From contig PBNV01000009.1 in assembly GCA_002723345.1 (NCBI GenBank), forward strand, positions 1-59,073: a stretch of DNA of 59,073 bases, given 5' to 3'. Below are positions 28,597 to 37,315 of this stretch, one piece after another. The position numbers and the translations under genes are program-made. Position 1 is the first letter of the stretch; every line of letters starts with the position of its first letter. The stretch is from Rhodospirillaceae bacterium. GTDB lineage: Bacteria > Pseudomonadota > Alphaproteobacteria > Rhodospirillales > UBA2165. The notes beneath the pieces are model-generated. The model worked only from the letters and a program-made list of their open reading frames with translations. It was not told where the DNA came from and did not search any database.

Positions 28597-29310
28597 ATGG
28601 AACTAATGTTCGGCTATATCGCAGGACTGTTGACGCTCATCAATCCATGTGTCCTACCTGTATTGCCACTTATACTATCCTCCGTAATTCGTCGTGAACC
28701 GCTGGGACCAGTGGCTCTTTGTGGAGGACTAAGCCTTTCTTTCGTCCTGTTGGGCGTCAGCGTAGCTGCGCTGGGACCGTTGATCGGATTGAACTCGGAC
28801 GACGTAGCCAGGACCGGCGCCATAACCATGATCGGTTTTGGGTTAATAATCATGGTTCCGGAATTGAGCGCTAGGTTCGCCTCGGCAACCTCACGTCTAT
28901 CAAACTACGCTGATAAACTAGCAGATGGCACAATGTCAGGTGGTATTAGTGGTCATTTTATAAGTGGAATCTTACTAGGTGCAGCCTGGTCACCATGCAT
29001 CGGACCGACGCTAGGCGGAGCAATATCTTTAGCCGCACAAGGACAGTCAATAGCTTGGGCAGGCGCAATTATGACGAGTTTTGCACTGGGCACGTCGACA
29101 ATTATTTTGCTTTTGGCTTACGGTGCTCGAGATATGATAAACAGGAGACAGGTCAAATTTCGAAAATTTGCGGAGCACTCAAAAGCCATCACAGCTGCTT
29201 TACTGATAAGTGTGGGACTTGCGATCCTACTGGGATTGCACAAGTTAGTGGAGGTTTGGTTCATTAAGTCTGTTCCTCTGTGGTTCCAGGATTTATCGGT
29301 AACATTCTGA
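28597..29310 (+). CDS. ccdA: CcdA/DsbD-like transmembrane thiol-reductant transporter
   Basis: The hydrophobic protein with six or more helices has the paired redox cysteines of CcdA: NPCVLPVLP in the first helix and SPCIGPTLG in the fourth. CcdA passes electrons from cytoplasmic thioredoxin to a periplasmic thioredoxin-like partner. The next gene, 28 bases downstream, encodes such a partner. I take ATG 28597 (MELMFGYIAGLL) as the start; ATG 28567 would add ten polar residues. The gene ends in TGA, relevant to the next entry. Confidence 0.85.
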   Translation: MELMFGYIAGLLTLINPCVLPVLPLILSSVIRREPLGPVALCGGLSLSFVLLGVSVAALGPLIGLNSDDVARTGAITMIGFGLIIMVPELSARFASATSRLSNYADKLADGTMSGGISGHFISGILLGAAWSPCIGPTLGGAISLAAQGQSIAWAGAIMTSFALGTSTIILLLAYGARDMINRRQVKFRKFAEHSKAITAALLISVGLAILLGLHKLVEVWFIKSVPLWFQDLSVTF

Positions 29311-29338
29311 CCAGTCTATAACGCAAGAGGAAAAACGC

Positions 29339-29752
29339 ATGAGAAAGTATGTGATCAGTTTTATTGGCGCGACCTTCGTCATCTTAGGAATTTCAGGACC
29401 GGCTCAATCAGTAGGAGGCTGGATCAATTACACACCCGGCGTTGTCAAATCTGCTTTGGCAAATGGTAAAACTACCCTCATCTTTTATAAAACGAGCTGG
29501 TGAGGGACCTGTGCACGTCAAAATCGCGTGCTCAACAAGCTCCGTGAGAGCGAACCAAAATACAACCAATTTATCACTTTTGTTCTTGTCGACTGGGATA
29601 CCTACAAAAAACATGAGGTAACCACTAGTCGGAAAATCCCTCGACGGTCGACGTTAGTGCTGATCAAAAACGGCGGAGAGGTGAAACGACTGGTTGCTCA
29701 GACTAGCGAAGAAAAAATCAAGACTTTGTTAGATATCGGAATTACAAAATAA
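29339..29752 (+). CDS. Periplasmic thioredoxin-like protein with TGA at the first active-site cysteine; selenoprotein candidate or pseudogene
   Basis: ATG 29339 has GAGG 8 bases upstream. The 137-codon frame is clean except for TGA at codon 55 (29501-29503). The context is FYKTSW-TGA-GTC, where thioredoxins of this CcdA-linked type have W-C-x-x-C, so TGA stands exactly at the attacking cysteine. Residues 1-25 look like a signal peptide or anchor. The C-terminal half keeps family features (FVLVDWDTY, IPRRSTLVLI, VAQTSEEKI). If TGA is read as selenocysteine the product has a UGTC redox site. Otherwise it is a nonsense mutation of TGC or TGT. Neighbouring downstream genes are decayed, which favours the second view somewhat. 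Confidence 0.6.
29513..29531 (+). promoter_or_regulatory. Hairpin just after the TGA; possible bacterial SECIS element
   Basis: Nine bases after the TGA, GCACG (29513-29517) pairs perfectly with CGTGC (29527-29531) across a nine-base loop. Opening the top pair gives a loop that begins GU, as in known bacterial SECIS loops. Bacterial selenocysteine insertion needs such a stem-loop within the coding region right after UGA. The stem is short and the agreement is only approximate. Confidence 0.3.
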
Positions 29753-29800
29753 TCTGGGCGAGTCCTTAAGGTCGATGATAGAATTTTCTTTTGGTAAAGA

Positions 29801-30043
29801 TTGGACCTGACGCATTTAGATTCAGCTATCTCGGGGTCGAGAGGTCGAGGAGTGGTGAAGACTTATGCCGACCCAGATCACGGCGCCCTCCCAATGCACG
29901 CACCCTTTCCAAAGCTCTCTGGAACGCCTGGGACGGTTCGCACCCCTGCACCCATGCAGGGCGAAAACACTGATGAGATCCTTGCAGAGATTGGCCTCGC
30001 CGCAGTTCAAATTGCAACACTAAGAGACAAAGGAATTTTATGA
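29801..30043 (+). pseudogene. 3' remnant of a CaiB/BaiF (class III) CoA-transferase gene
   Basis: Only the last ~60 residues of a CoA-transferase can be recognised: TYADPDHGALPMHAPFPKLSGTPGTVRTPAPMQGENTDEIL, then LRDKGIL and stop. This is the typical C-terminus, with the S-TPG-R and AP-GE-TDEIL patterns. The rest of the gene (usually ~400 codons) is missing; the sequence before it is intergenic. The stop overlaps the ATG of the next gene (ATGA), as in an intact operon. It therefore marks a deletion end point between the thioredoxin-like gene and the lyase gene. Confidence 0.7.
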
Positions 30044-30872
30044 TGTGGCGCTCGCTGCTCTTTGTCCCGGTTCTCAACGAAAGATTGATTGAAGGGGCGG
30101 CAAGGCGCGACGCCGATGCGATCGTTCTTGATCTGGAGGCGGCTGTGCCGCAGACCCGAAAAATGAGGCTCGCGCTTTATTGTCGGAGGCCGTCTCTCAT
30201 CTAGAGGCTGCTGGTGGCGATATTGCTGTTCGCATCAATCCACTACATTTGGGAGGAATAGACGACATCAATGTATCGATGGCGACGGGTGTTGAATTGA
30301 TCGTGTTGCCTCAGGCAACAGGCACCGCAGCGCGCCAGGCCGCCAGGCAAACGGGTGCCATTCGTCTTATTCCACTGATCGAATCTCCTCGCGCCCTAAT
30401 CAATGCGCTTCCCATCGCAGAGGCTTCTACTAACGTTATCGGCTTGGGCCTAGGCGTCGAAGACTACTCAACCAAGATGGGTGCCCCGCCCACACCTGAC
30501 CTGCTTATACCTGCTGCGTTCCAGGTGATTCAGTCAGCCCGCGCCGCGGGGTGTGAACCTCTTGTAATTCCGGACACGATAGCAGAATACACGGACCTGA
30601 CGCGATTTGAGACGGCTGCAAAAAAAGCGCGCGCGTTAGGTGCCTCGGGTGGTTTTGCGATCCACCCCACCCAAGTCGAGATTTTAAATAGGGTCTTCAT
30701 GCCGACTGCGGAGGAATTTAGCGAGGCGCAAGAGATTGTTAGGTTGGCGCAAGAAGCTAGTCAAAAAGGTGACGCCATTGCGACCAAAAATGGCAAAATG
30801 TTAGATGAGCCTGTAGTGGCTCGAGCGCAGTCTACGATTGCCCGCAGGGAACACTTTTCAAATCAGCCCTAA
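30043..30872 (+). pseudogene. CitE-like (HpcH/HpaI) CoA-ester lyase, frameshifted in an A-run
   Basis: The start MWRSLLFVPV (ATG 30043; a second ATG at 30040) and DAIVLDLEAAVP are the standard N-terminus of citrate-lyase-beta-like enzymes. After VPQTRK the frame breaks at a run of five A (30159-30163). One added A gives RKNEARALLSEAVSHLEAAGG and a continuous gene to 30872, including GLGVEDYSTKMG and GGFAIHPTQVEIL. Intact relatives cleave or form acyl-CoA esters such as malyl-CoA. As written, translation would stop after about 50 residues. It is coupled to the CoA-transferase remnant. Confidence 0.8.
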
Positions 30873-30880
30873 CTGAAAAA

Positions 30881-30908
30881 AACACCTCGTTGAAACGGGT
30901 GTTATTTT
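30881..30908 (+). terminator. Probable rho-independent terminator after the lyase gene
   Basis: AACACC (30881-30886) pairs with GGTGTT, with further pairing across CGTT...AACG, and is followed by ATTTT. It lies 9 bases after the lyase stop codon and points rightward. The T-run is short, so strength is uncertain. Confidence 0.5.
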
Positions 30909-30998
30909 CCGAACTCGGTACTTTTTGAGAATTCAAAATCGCAAGCGATGTGAATTTTAGGAGGCGTTGATAGGGCCTTACTACTTGAAGAAAGTGAT

Positions 30999-31694
30999 TT
31001 ATACTCCCAAGTGCCGAACAATGTCCTCGCGACTTATAAGATCTTTTCTACTACTAATCATTACCTTGCCCTGATCCATAACTAGAACGTGGTCCCCTAC
31101 TTCATCCAAAAGCTCAAGGTTTTGTTCAACGATCACAAATGTCGCCCCGGACTTCTTCCTTTCCCTTATCAATTGAGCAATGTGCAAAATGTTCTCCCGT
31201 TGCACACCCTCCGTTGGTTCATCGAGCATCAAAAGCTCTCGCCCCTCACTCAATGCCCTGACGAAAGATAGAATTTTTCGCTCACCCCCGCTCAACGTCC
31301 CGGCGTCCTGAGATAATCTCTCAGCGAGAATCGGGAAATGCTCAAAGTATCCTTCCAAATGAGTAATGTCGCGATTACCCCTCATAAGAATAAGATTTTC
31401 TAGTACACTTAGTTCGCCAAAGACCACACGTTCCTGTGGACAGAATGTGATACCTAACGAGCTCATTTCTTCTGGCTTTTTGCCCACTAAGTCCATTTGT
31501 TTGAACCTGACACTGCCCCGAATTAATTGCAGGTAACCAAAAAGCAAATGGAGAAGCGTGCTTTTCCCAACGCCATTCCTTCCCAAAACGAAAAGCACCT
31601 GACCCTGTTCCACGCAGCCACTGACATCATTTACGACTATGCCACCTCCGTAGCCACCAGTAACACCATCGAAGCTGTAGATCGGGGACGTCAT
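30999..31694 (-). CDS. Branched-chain-amino-acid/amide-type ABC ATPase (LivF-like)
   Basis: The 231-residue ATPase has Walker A GRNGVGKST, signature LSGGERKIL, Walker B LLMLDEP and the typical TEGVQRENI that follows it in LivF/UrtE proteins. Its start overlaps the stop of the permease-ATPase fusion gene by four bases. It supplies the second nucleotide-binding domain; the first is fused to the permease. It ends the operon amidase, binding protein, LivH, LivM-LivG, LivF. Confidence 0.9.
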   Translation of the reverse strand: MTSPIYSFDGVTGGYGGGIVVNDVSGCVEQGQVLFVLGRNGVGKSTLLHLLFGYLQLIRGSVRFKQMDLVGKKPEEMSSLGITFCPQERVVFGELSVLENLILMRGNRDITHLEGYFEHFPILAERLSQDAGTLSGGERKILSFVRALSEGRELLMLDEPTEGVQRENILHIAQLIRERKKSGATFVIVEQNLELLDEVGDHVLVMDQGKVMISSRKDLISREDIVRHLGV

Positions 31695-33421
31695 ATCGAA
31701 ACACCAACATAGACTTCTCTAACTCGGCTATCCTTCTGAATATCTTTAACTCCACCAATCGCTAAGACCGCTCCCTGATGCATAACGATCACCTGGTCCG
31801 CGATATCCTTGACCAGCGTCATATCATGTTCAATGACCAAGATCGTGCTGTCAAATGTGGACCGTATCCAACGAATAGTATCAATAACTTTGTCGGTCTC
31901 TTCCGAGGAGAGACCCGCGCATGGCTCGTCCAACAATAATAATCTGGGCTCACCTAAGAGAGACATTGAGAGCTCTAAAACCTGTTTCTCTCCATGAGAT
32001 AACTCTTTTGCTGGCTTATTTTCCTCAATTAAAAATGGGAACCTCTCCTTTAAATCGGTATTTATGGTATTGGTCCAATTAAGCGGCGTATAATGAAACA
32101 AATCCATCAATGAACAACGACCTCCCCATAACGCCGTGCGGAGATTCTCGGAAATTGTCAGGTTAGGCAATATACTGGGAACTTGGAATTTCCGTCCAAT
32201 CCCGCGCATCGCAACGTCGTGGGATTGAAATCCAGAAATCGACTCATCGTCCAGGTTAATACTTCCAGCCTGAGTTTTGACAGCACCAGTGATGGCGTTG
32301 AAGGTGGACGTCTTTCCGGCACCATTGGGACCGATCAAGCAATATATCCCCGGTTGAGCAATACGAAAACTCAACTGGTTTAGGATATCGACAGTGCCGA
32401 TGGACAAACTGCAACTGGCTAATTCAAGTTCAGGGGATTTCTGCCCAATTTTGACGGCAAGGTTAACTTCGTCTCCTGAGAAACGACGACCCAATACACG
32501 CTGAAATAAGCGCTCTGGCCACCCCGCTATCCCATCAGGCAGAAAAAGAACCACAAATATAAAAAGCGCCGCAACCATTAACTCCCAAATGGGAATAACG
32601 TCGCGTAATTCTGCCGTCAAGGAACCAACCAGTATCGCACCAATCACAGGCCCAAACAGCGTTTTTCGGCCACCAACGGCCGTCCAGATTAACAATTCGG
32701 CAGAAAGGATAAAACCGGCAAGATTAGGGGTGACGAGACCTTGATGAGGCGCATAAAGGACACCTGCCACTCCACCAAGCACACCGCTTATCCCAAATGC
32801 CAAAGCCTTAAGGAACGCTGTATCATAGCCAAAAAACGTCAGGCGCTTCTCATTTTCCGATATCCCTCTCCAGATCACGCCTATTGGCGCTTTGATAATC
32901 CAGGCAACCACTCCTATCGAAATTGTCAAAACCGCCGCTACCACGTAATAGAGGCTCTCAAATCCCTCGAGTCCCGGCAAACTTGGAATACCTCCGAGGC
33001 CGTTGAAACCGCCTGTGACATCGACCCAATTGGTTGCAATCTGAAACGTGAGAAGGCTCAAGGCTAGGGTGATAAGTGCAAAAAATGGACCGCTCTCCAA
33101 ATGGCCACGAAAGACCAACAAGCCAATGACGAATGCTATAAAACCCGGTATGAGTGCAGCCGCTGGAAGTAGAAGCAATAGCAAAAAACTGTCTTGAAAA
33201 TGTATTAGGGAAAAACCGGACAAGTAGGCCCCGATACCGAGGAACATAGCTTGCCCTAACGGTAAAAATCCCGCCTGCCCCCAACAAATGCCTACGCCTA
33301 ATGCCGCTATCGAATATAGAAAATATAGGCCCAGCTGGTACGCCCAAAAATCACCAAGTAGTGTTGGCAGGGCGAAAAGGCCTAAAAGCAGGATTATGCT
33401 ACGACCGAGAAATAAGCCCAT
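31691..33421 (-). CDS. Fused LivM permease and LivG ATPase of an amide-type ABC transporter
   Basis: The 576-residue protein has about ten membrane helices in residues 1-310 (LivM-like: YSIAALGVGICWGQAGFLPLGQ). A complete ATPase follows from about residue 330: Walker A GPNGAGKTS, signature LSHGEKQV, Walker B LLLLDEP and the LivG hallmark PCAGLSSEET. The linker is short (about 25 residues). Such fusions are known in some amide and urea-type systems. The gene overlaps both neighbours (23 bases with LivH, 4 with LivF), so the fusion is not an artefact of a missed stop. Confidence 0.9.
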   Translation of the reverse strand: MGLFLGRSIILLLGLFALPTLLGDFWAYQLGLYFLYSIAALGVGICWGQAGFLPLGQAMFLGIGAYLSGFSLIHFQDSFLLLLLLPAAALIPGFIAFVIGLLVFRGHLESGPFFALITLALSLLTFQIATNWVDVTGGFNGLGGIPSLPGLEGFESLYYVVAAVLTISIGVVAWIIKAPIGVIWRGISENEKRLTFFGYDTAFLKALAFGISGVLGGVAGVLYAPHQGLVTPNLAGFILSAELLIWTAVGGRKTLFGPVIGAILVGSLTAELRDVIPIWELMVAALFIFVVLFLPDGIAGWPERLFQRVLGRRFSGDEVNLAVKIGQKSPELELASCSLSIGTVDILNQLSFRIAQPGIYCLIGPNGAGKTSTFNAITGAVKTQAGSINLDDESISGFQSHDVAMRGIGRKFQVPSILPNLTISENLRTALWGGRCSLMDLFHYTPLNWTNTINTDLKERFPFLIEENKPAKELSHGEKQVLELSMSLLGEPRLLLLDEPCAGLSSEETDKVIDTIRWIRSTFDSTILVIEHDMTLVKDIADQVIVMHQGAVLAIGGVKDIQKDSRVREVYVGVSI

Positions 33422-34253
33422 TGGGTTTTAACCAAAGAAACAGAATCGCGATTAAAAGGACACCAAAATAACCCGAAGTTTCGCCAAAAAGATTAGAGAC
33501 AACACTCTGAACGCCGCCAATGACGCCGGCACCCGAAGATAATCCCAAGATCGTACCGACACCGCCAACAACCAAAACAAAAAACGATGTAAGGATGTAG
33601 TCAAGGCCCATAAAAGGTTCTACACGCGTCAACGGAGCTAACATGACCCCGGCAAGGGCCCCAAAGCAAGTTCCAACAACAAACGTATGACGAGCAAGAT
33701 TGTCTACGCGAATTCCCACCGCACGTGCCAACTCTGGGTTTTCCACCATGGCTTTTACGCGAGCGCCTGTGAGGCTCCGACGGTACCAGACCCAGAGCAC
33801 CAAGACAGATAGGATAGCAATGACCATCACTAATGCGCGGTAACTGGGGTACGGTTCACCGAGGACATCAATCGACCCTGGGATCGGATTGGACAGGCTC
33901 TGGAACCCCTTGCCGTAGACGAGTTCTATCACTTCCCGTAACAAAAAGCTTAGGCCCCAGGTGACAAGGAGAGTATCAAACGGCCTCCTGTATAAATGCC
34001 TTATGAGTGTGAACTCGATTAGGTAACCTAAAATAGCGGCGATAAACAACGCAAAGGGGATAGCCATAATATATGGCCACCCCTGATCCTGACAAAAATA
34101 TGCTGCATAGGCACCAACCATAATGAACTCACCGTGTGCCAAGTTCATTACTTTAAGCAGCCCAAATACGATCGCCAGACCTAAAACGATTACGAATAAA
34201 GTAGTGATCTCGTAGATGATATTTAGGGCAATGGTGACCGCTATTGGATCCAA
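33399..34253 (-). CDS. Branched-chain/amide-type ABC permease (LivH-like)
   Basis: The LivH-type permease of about 284 residues has VFGLLKVMNLAHGEFIMVGAYAAY near the N-terminus, the motif that identifies the family. I place the start at TTG 34253 (LDPIAVTIALN), preceded by GGAG ten bases upstream that overlaps the stop of the binding-protein gene. A longer frame exists to 34343 but would overlap that gene by 77 bases with a polar, unlikely extension. Confidence 0.85.
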   Translation of the reverse strand: MDPIAVTIALNIIYEITTLFVIVLGLAIVFGLLKVMNLAHGEFIMVGAYAAYFCQDQGWPYIMAIPFALFIAAILGYLIEFTLIRHLYRRPFDTLLVTWGLSFLLREVIELVYGKGFQSLSNPIPGSIDVLGEPYPSYRALVMVIAILSVLVLWVWYRRSLTGARVKAMVENPELARAVGIRVDNLARHTFVVGTCFGALAGVMLAPLTRVEPFMGLDYILTSFFVLVVGGVGTILGLSSGAGVIGGVQSVVSNLFGETSGYFGVLLIAILFLWLKPNGLISRS

Positions 34254-34266
34254 TGGTTTTAATCTC

Positions 34267-35448
34267 CTAAGTGCAAGTTTGTCCGGAGGGCACCTTGTTA
34301 AAGACCTTCGCGATTTTGAACTGTGTCCCGTTACATTTAGCAAGGTACATGTTCTTATCCGTGTGACGATTTCTCATCGTAACTGCCCCAGTGGGCGTAC
34401 TTACGGTTAGACCCTCGGCGGTTGCTGCTAGCTTAGCTGCATTCGTAGAGCCCGTCTTGTTGGTCAATGCAGCGCCAAAAATAATCCCCGCATAATTACT
34501 CTCAGCCAACGTATTGAGAACTGGTGCTTTCGCGCCGAACTTAGCTTTATAGCTGGACACAAATGCCTTGTTTTCCGCCGACTCAATATTGGCAAAATAC
34601 GCCATCGACGAATACAAATTACCGCTGCTCTCGGCACCAACGCCCATAAGAGTATTTTCCTCCAGTAGAGAGGCAACTCTGCTTATATTCTTATCAAGGC
34701 CAAACTCAGCAAAAGTTCGATTAAAATTGACATTATCCCCCCCAACGAGCGTGATCACGACCAGATCCGGTTTTGCGCTTTTGATCCGCGTAACGGCCGA
34801 CTCAAATTTATTGGCGGGGCCGAAGGGAATATATTCTTCACCAACGACATTGCCGCCGGCCGCAGCAATATATTTTTTTGCCAGCTTGTTTGTTACACGC
34901 GGCCAAACATAGTCATTACCGATAAGATAATAGCTCTTTACGCCCTTGGTTTTAGCAAAATGATCTATCGCTGGCATTAGCTGCTGCTGAGGTGTTTCGC
35001 CCAGCATAAAAACATTAGGCGAGCACTCTCCGCCCTCATAAACCGGCGAATATACATAGGGTATTTTACCTTTTACGGCACCAACGATTGCCTGCCGTAC
35101 CGCACTATCATGGTTGCCGACAATGAGATCGACCTTGTCACGGAGCATTAAACGCACTGCACTTTTGGCTGCTTCTGCAGGCGGCACGCCCGCGTCCGCA
35201 ATATAAAGCTTTGCCTGACGACCGAGCACCCCACCCGACTTGTTAACCTCATCAATCGCCAGCTCTCCGCAATTTTTAGCTGACGGGCCAAATAAGGCGG
35301 CAGGACCACTTAACGGGATGAAAAGACCTATTTTAAAATCACTGGCAGCATTGGCGTACTTGATGAGACCTGGCGCTGCAGCGAGTGCAGCTCCGCCCAG
35401 TGTAGCTTTTAGCACAGTACGACGTGAAGTTTTCTTTCCGTTCAACAT
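34267..35448 (-). CDS. Periplasmic binding protein for amides or urea-like compounds (AmiC/UrtA-like)
   Basis: The 393-residue protein has a twin-arginine-like signal (SRRTVLKATLGGAALAAAP) ending near YANA. The type I periplasmic-binding fold follows (FKIGLFIPLSGPAALFG). The stretch YSPVYEGGECSPNVF and IGNDYVWPR resembles amide- and urea-sensing members (AmiC, FmdD, UrtA) rather than leucine-binding ones. The gene lies 70 bases after an amidase gene and before the permeases. The likely ligand is an amide or ureide; the exact compound is unknown. Confidence 0.85.
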   Translation of the reverse strand: MLNGKKTSRRTVLKATLGGAALAAAPGLIKYANAASDFKIGLFIPLSGPAALFGPSAKNCGELAIDEVNKSGGVLGRQAKLYIADAGVPPAEAAKSAVRLMLRDKVDLIVGNHDSAVRQAIVGAVKGKIPYVYSPVYEGGECSPNVFMLGETPQQQLMPAIDHFAKTKGVKSYYLIGNDYVWPRVTNKLAKKYIAAAGGNVVGEEYIPFGPANKFESAVTRIKSAKPDLVVITLVGGDNVNFNRTFAEFGLDKNISRVASLLEENTLMGVGAESSGNLYSSMAYFANIESAENKAFVSSYKAKFGAKAPVLNTLAESNYAGIIFGAALTNKTGSTNAAKLAATAEGLTVSTPTGAVTMRNRHTDKNMYLAKCNGTQFKIAKVFNKVPSGQTCT

Positions 35449-35517
35449 TATTTTCTCCCAGTTAAGTTATGTGGTTTTCGTTATAAAAGTCGCAAAAAGC
35501 CCTCAGATTTTTGAGCA

Positions 35518-36933
35518 TTATGGTGCAGGTAAAGGCTCCACTAGCGCCTCTATTGTTGAAGCAATAGCAAGTAAATGCTCGTCTCGGCCAGGCAAACCAT
35601 CAATTTCCATCCCCACGGGCAGTCCATTACCCAAACCAACGGGCAACGAAATCCCGGGCGCCCCTACATTGCTGCCCAAATCAGTGTTACGAATAAATAT
35701 AGGAAATGTTGGCTCCTGGTTACCATTTAGCTCGACGGTCTCATCATCTCCTATAGGCCGCGCGGTCAGAGGTGTCGTCGGAAAAAGTATGGCATCGACC
35801 TCGTGTTCCGCAAAATAATCACGATATATCTTCTGCATCTCAGGACGATGTTGCTCCATGGCAGCAGCATATGCCGCTTCCGGCATTGCTTCATCCCCCA
35901 GTTGGCTTGAGAGAATACCCTTCACGTCTGGACTTCCGATGCCCTCAATTAACTCTTCGATTGAGATATTGTATCCGGCACTCTGCAGGTATGCTGGTAG
36001 TTCGCTCATGACTTCAAATAAGGCTATCGGAAATCCTGTATTATCATTTAATTCCCAGATGTTCGGAAAGTCGGCCTCGATAATAGTAACACCCTCTCCC
36101 TCAAGTATTTGTATTAGCCGCTTACCATGCTCTTCCACATCGTCTTCAAGGTTTTCCCAGAACCGCGTCCTCGGTAATCCAATTCTAATTGATTTAAGGT
36201 TAACCTCCATTCTTCCTGGAGAGGCCTTGTCAGCCATTGCCGCGTCCAGCAATGCAATATCCTGCATTGTTCTAGCCATGGGGCCAATCGTATCCCTCGT
36301 TTTGGAAATTGGTATCACACCATCTCCTGGGTACCTTCCCACCGTGGGTCTAAAACCAAAGATACCGCAGAGCGCAGACGGTATTCGAACCGAACCTCCT
36401 GTGTCGGTTCCCAAACCCGCTGGAAACTGCCGCGAACTCACAGCCGATCCCGTGCCACCCGAGGAACCACCTGGGATTTTCGATTTATCGTAAGGATTAC
36501 GAGCCGGGCCAGTCACATTATTGTTTGACGTAATTCCAAATGCCAACTCATGCATCACGGCCTTTGCCGGAATTATCGCACCAGCACGTTTTAGCGCAGT
36601 AACGGCGGGGGCATCTTTTGAGGGGCTTCGCCCGGCCAAGGCGCCGGTTCCACCTGTTGTCGGTAAATCCTTAGTATCAATATTGTCTTTCAGAATGAGC
36701 GGTACACCGTCGAGGCTCTTGGAGCCGCCGGCTTTCCGACGGACATCAGCCTCTCCAGCCTGCTTGAAATATGATTCTGGATCAAAGGTCGCGATACTCC
36801 CCAGATCGCTGTTTTGCTGGATGTGCTGTGTTAGGGATTCTGCCAATTCCACCGCGCTAAATTTCTTCGAAGCAAGCCCAGCGCATAACTCAACAACGGA
36901 AAGCCCATTTAATGACAACGCCACGTCCCCCAT
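35518..36933 (-). CDS. Amidase signature family hydrolase (first amidase)
   Basis: Amidase signature enzyme with the Ser-cisSer-Lys triad visible: Lys in PLILKDNIDT, the Gly/Ser-rich GGSSGGTGSAVSS, and the nucleophile region GTDTGGSVRIPSALCG. It hydrolyses an amide bond and releases ammonia. The start at ATG 36933 (MGDVALSLNGLS) matches the usual family N-terminus; a frame to 37143 would add 70 odd residues. It is first in the operon with the amide-type ABC transporter, so it probably acts on the imported substrate. Confidence 0.85.
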   Translation of the reverse strand: MGDVALSLNGLSVVELCAGLASKKFSAVELAESLTQHIQQNSDLGSIATFDPESYFKQAGEADVRRKAGGSKSLDGVPLILKDNIDTKDLPTTGGTGALAGRSPSKDAPAVTALKRAGAIIPAKAVMHELAFGITSNNNVTGPARNPYDKSKIPGGSSGGTGSAVSSRQFPAGLGTDTGGSVRIPSALCGIFGFRPTVGRYPGDGVIPISKTRDTIGPMARTMQDIALLDAAMADKASPGRMEVNLKSIRIGLPRTRFWENLEDDVEEHGKRLIQILEGEGVTIIEADFPNIWELNDNTGFPIALFEVMSELPAYLQSAGYNISIEELIEGIGSPDVKGILSSQLGDEAMPEAAYAAAMEQHRPEMQKIYRDYFAEHEVDAILFPTTPLTARPIGDDETVELNGNQEPTFPIFIRNTDLGSNVGAPGISLPVGLGNGLPVGMEIDGLPGRDEHLLAIASTIEALVEPLPAP

Positions 36934-37315
36934 AATGTTTTTTAGAGACCAGGCCCCAAATTGCAGGCTTGGTGCATATAATTTTGTTTGCGCAAATACT
37001 GACACATGGAGAAAAAAATTGAAAGTGACGAAAAACCCGGCACAGCGCTCCAACAGACGATCCCCAGAGTTCTCATGATGCCAAAATCTTAGGGCATCGA
37101 GCCGATAAACGGCAGGTTGGCCCGCTGAACACCTGCCGCCCAATATCCCTCATAGAACCTTTGGATCCAGCACTATCAGAACTGGGAAACAGACAACGAT
37201 ACTAGAGAAATGAGGGCAACTGTTTTAGGTTTTTACTAGACGTGACGATTATTTAGTTTAATCAGTTTCGTTGATGCATTAGCTGTTCGATACACTCGCG
37301 TCTTTGTAAAAAAGG

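Noticed and set aside
29501..29503. TGA read as Trp (alternative genetic code)
   Set aside because: Neighbouring genes (ccdA, SDR, ligA) end properly with TGA, and Trp would destroy the CxxC motif.
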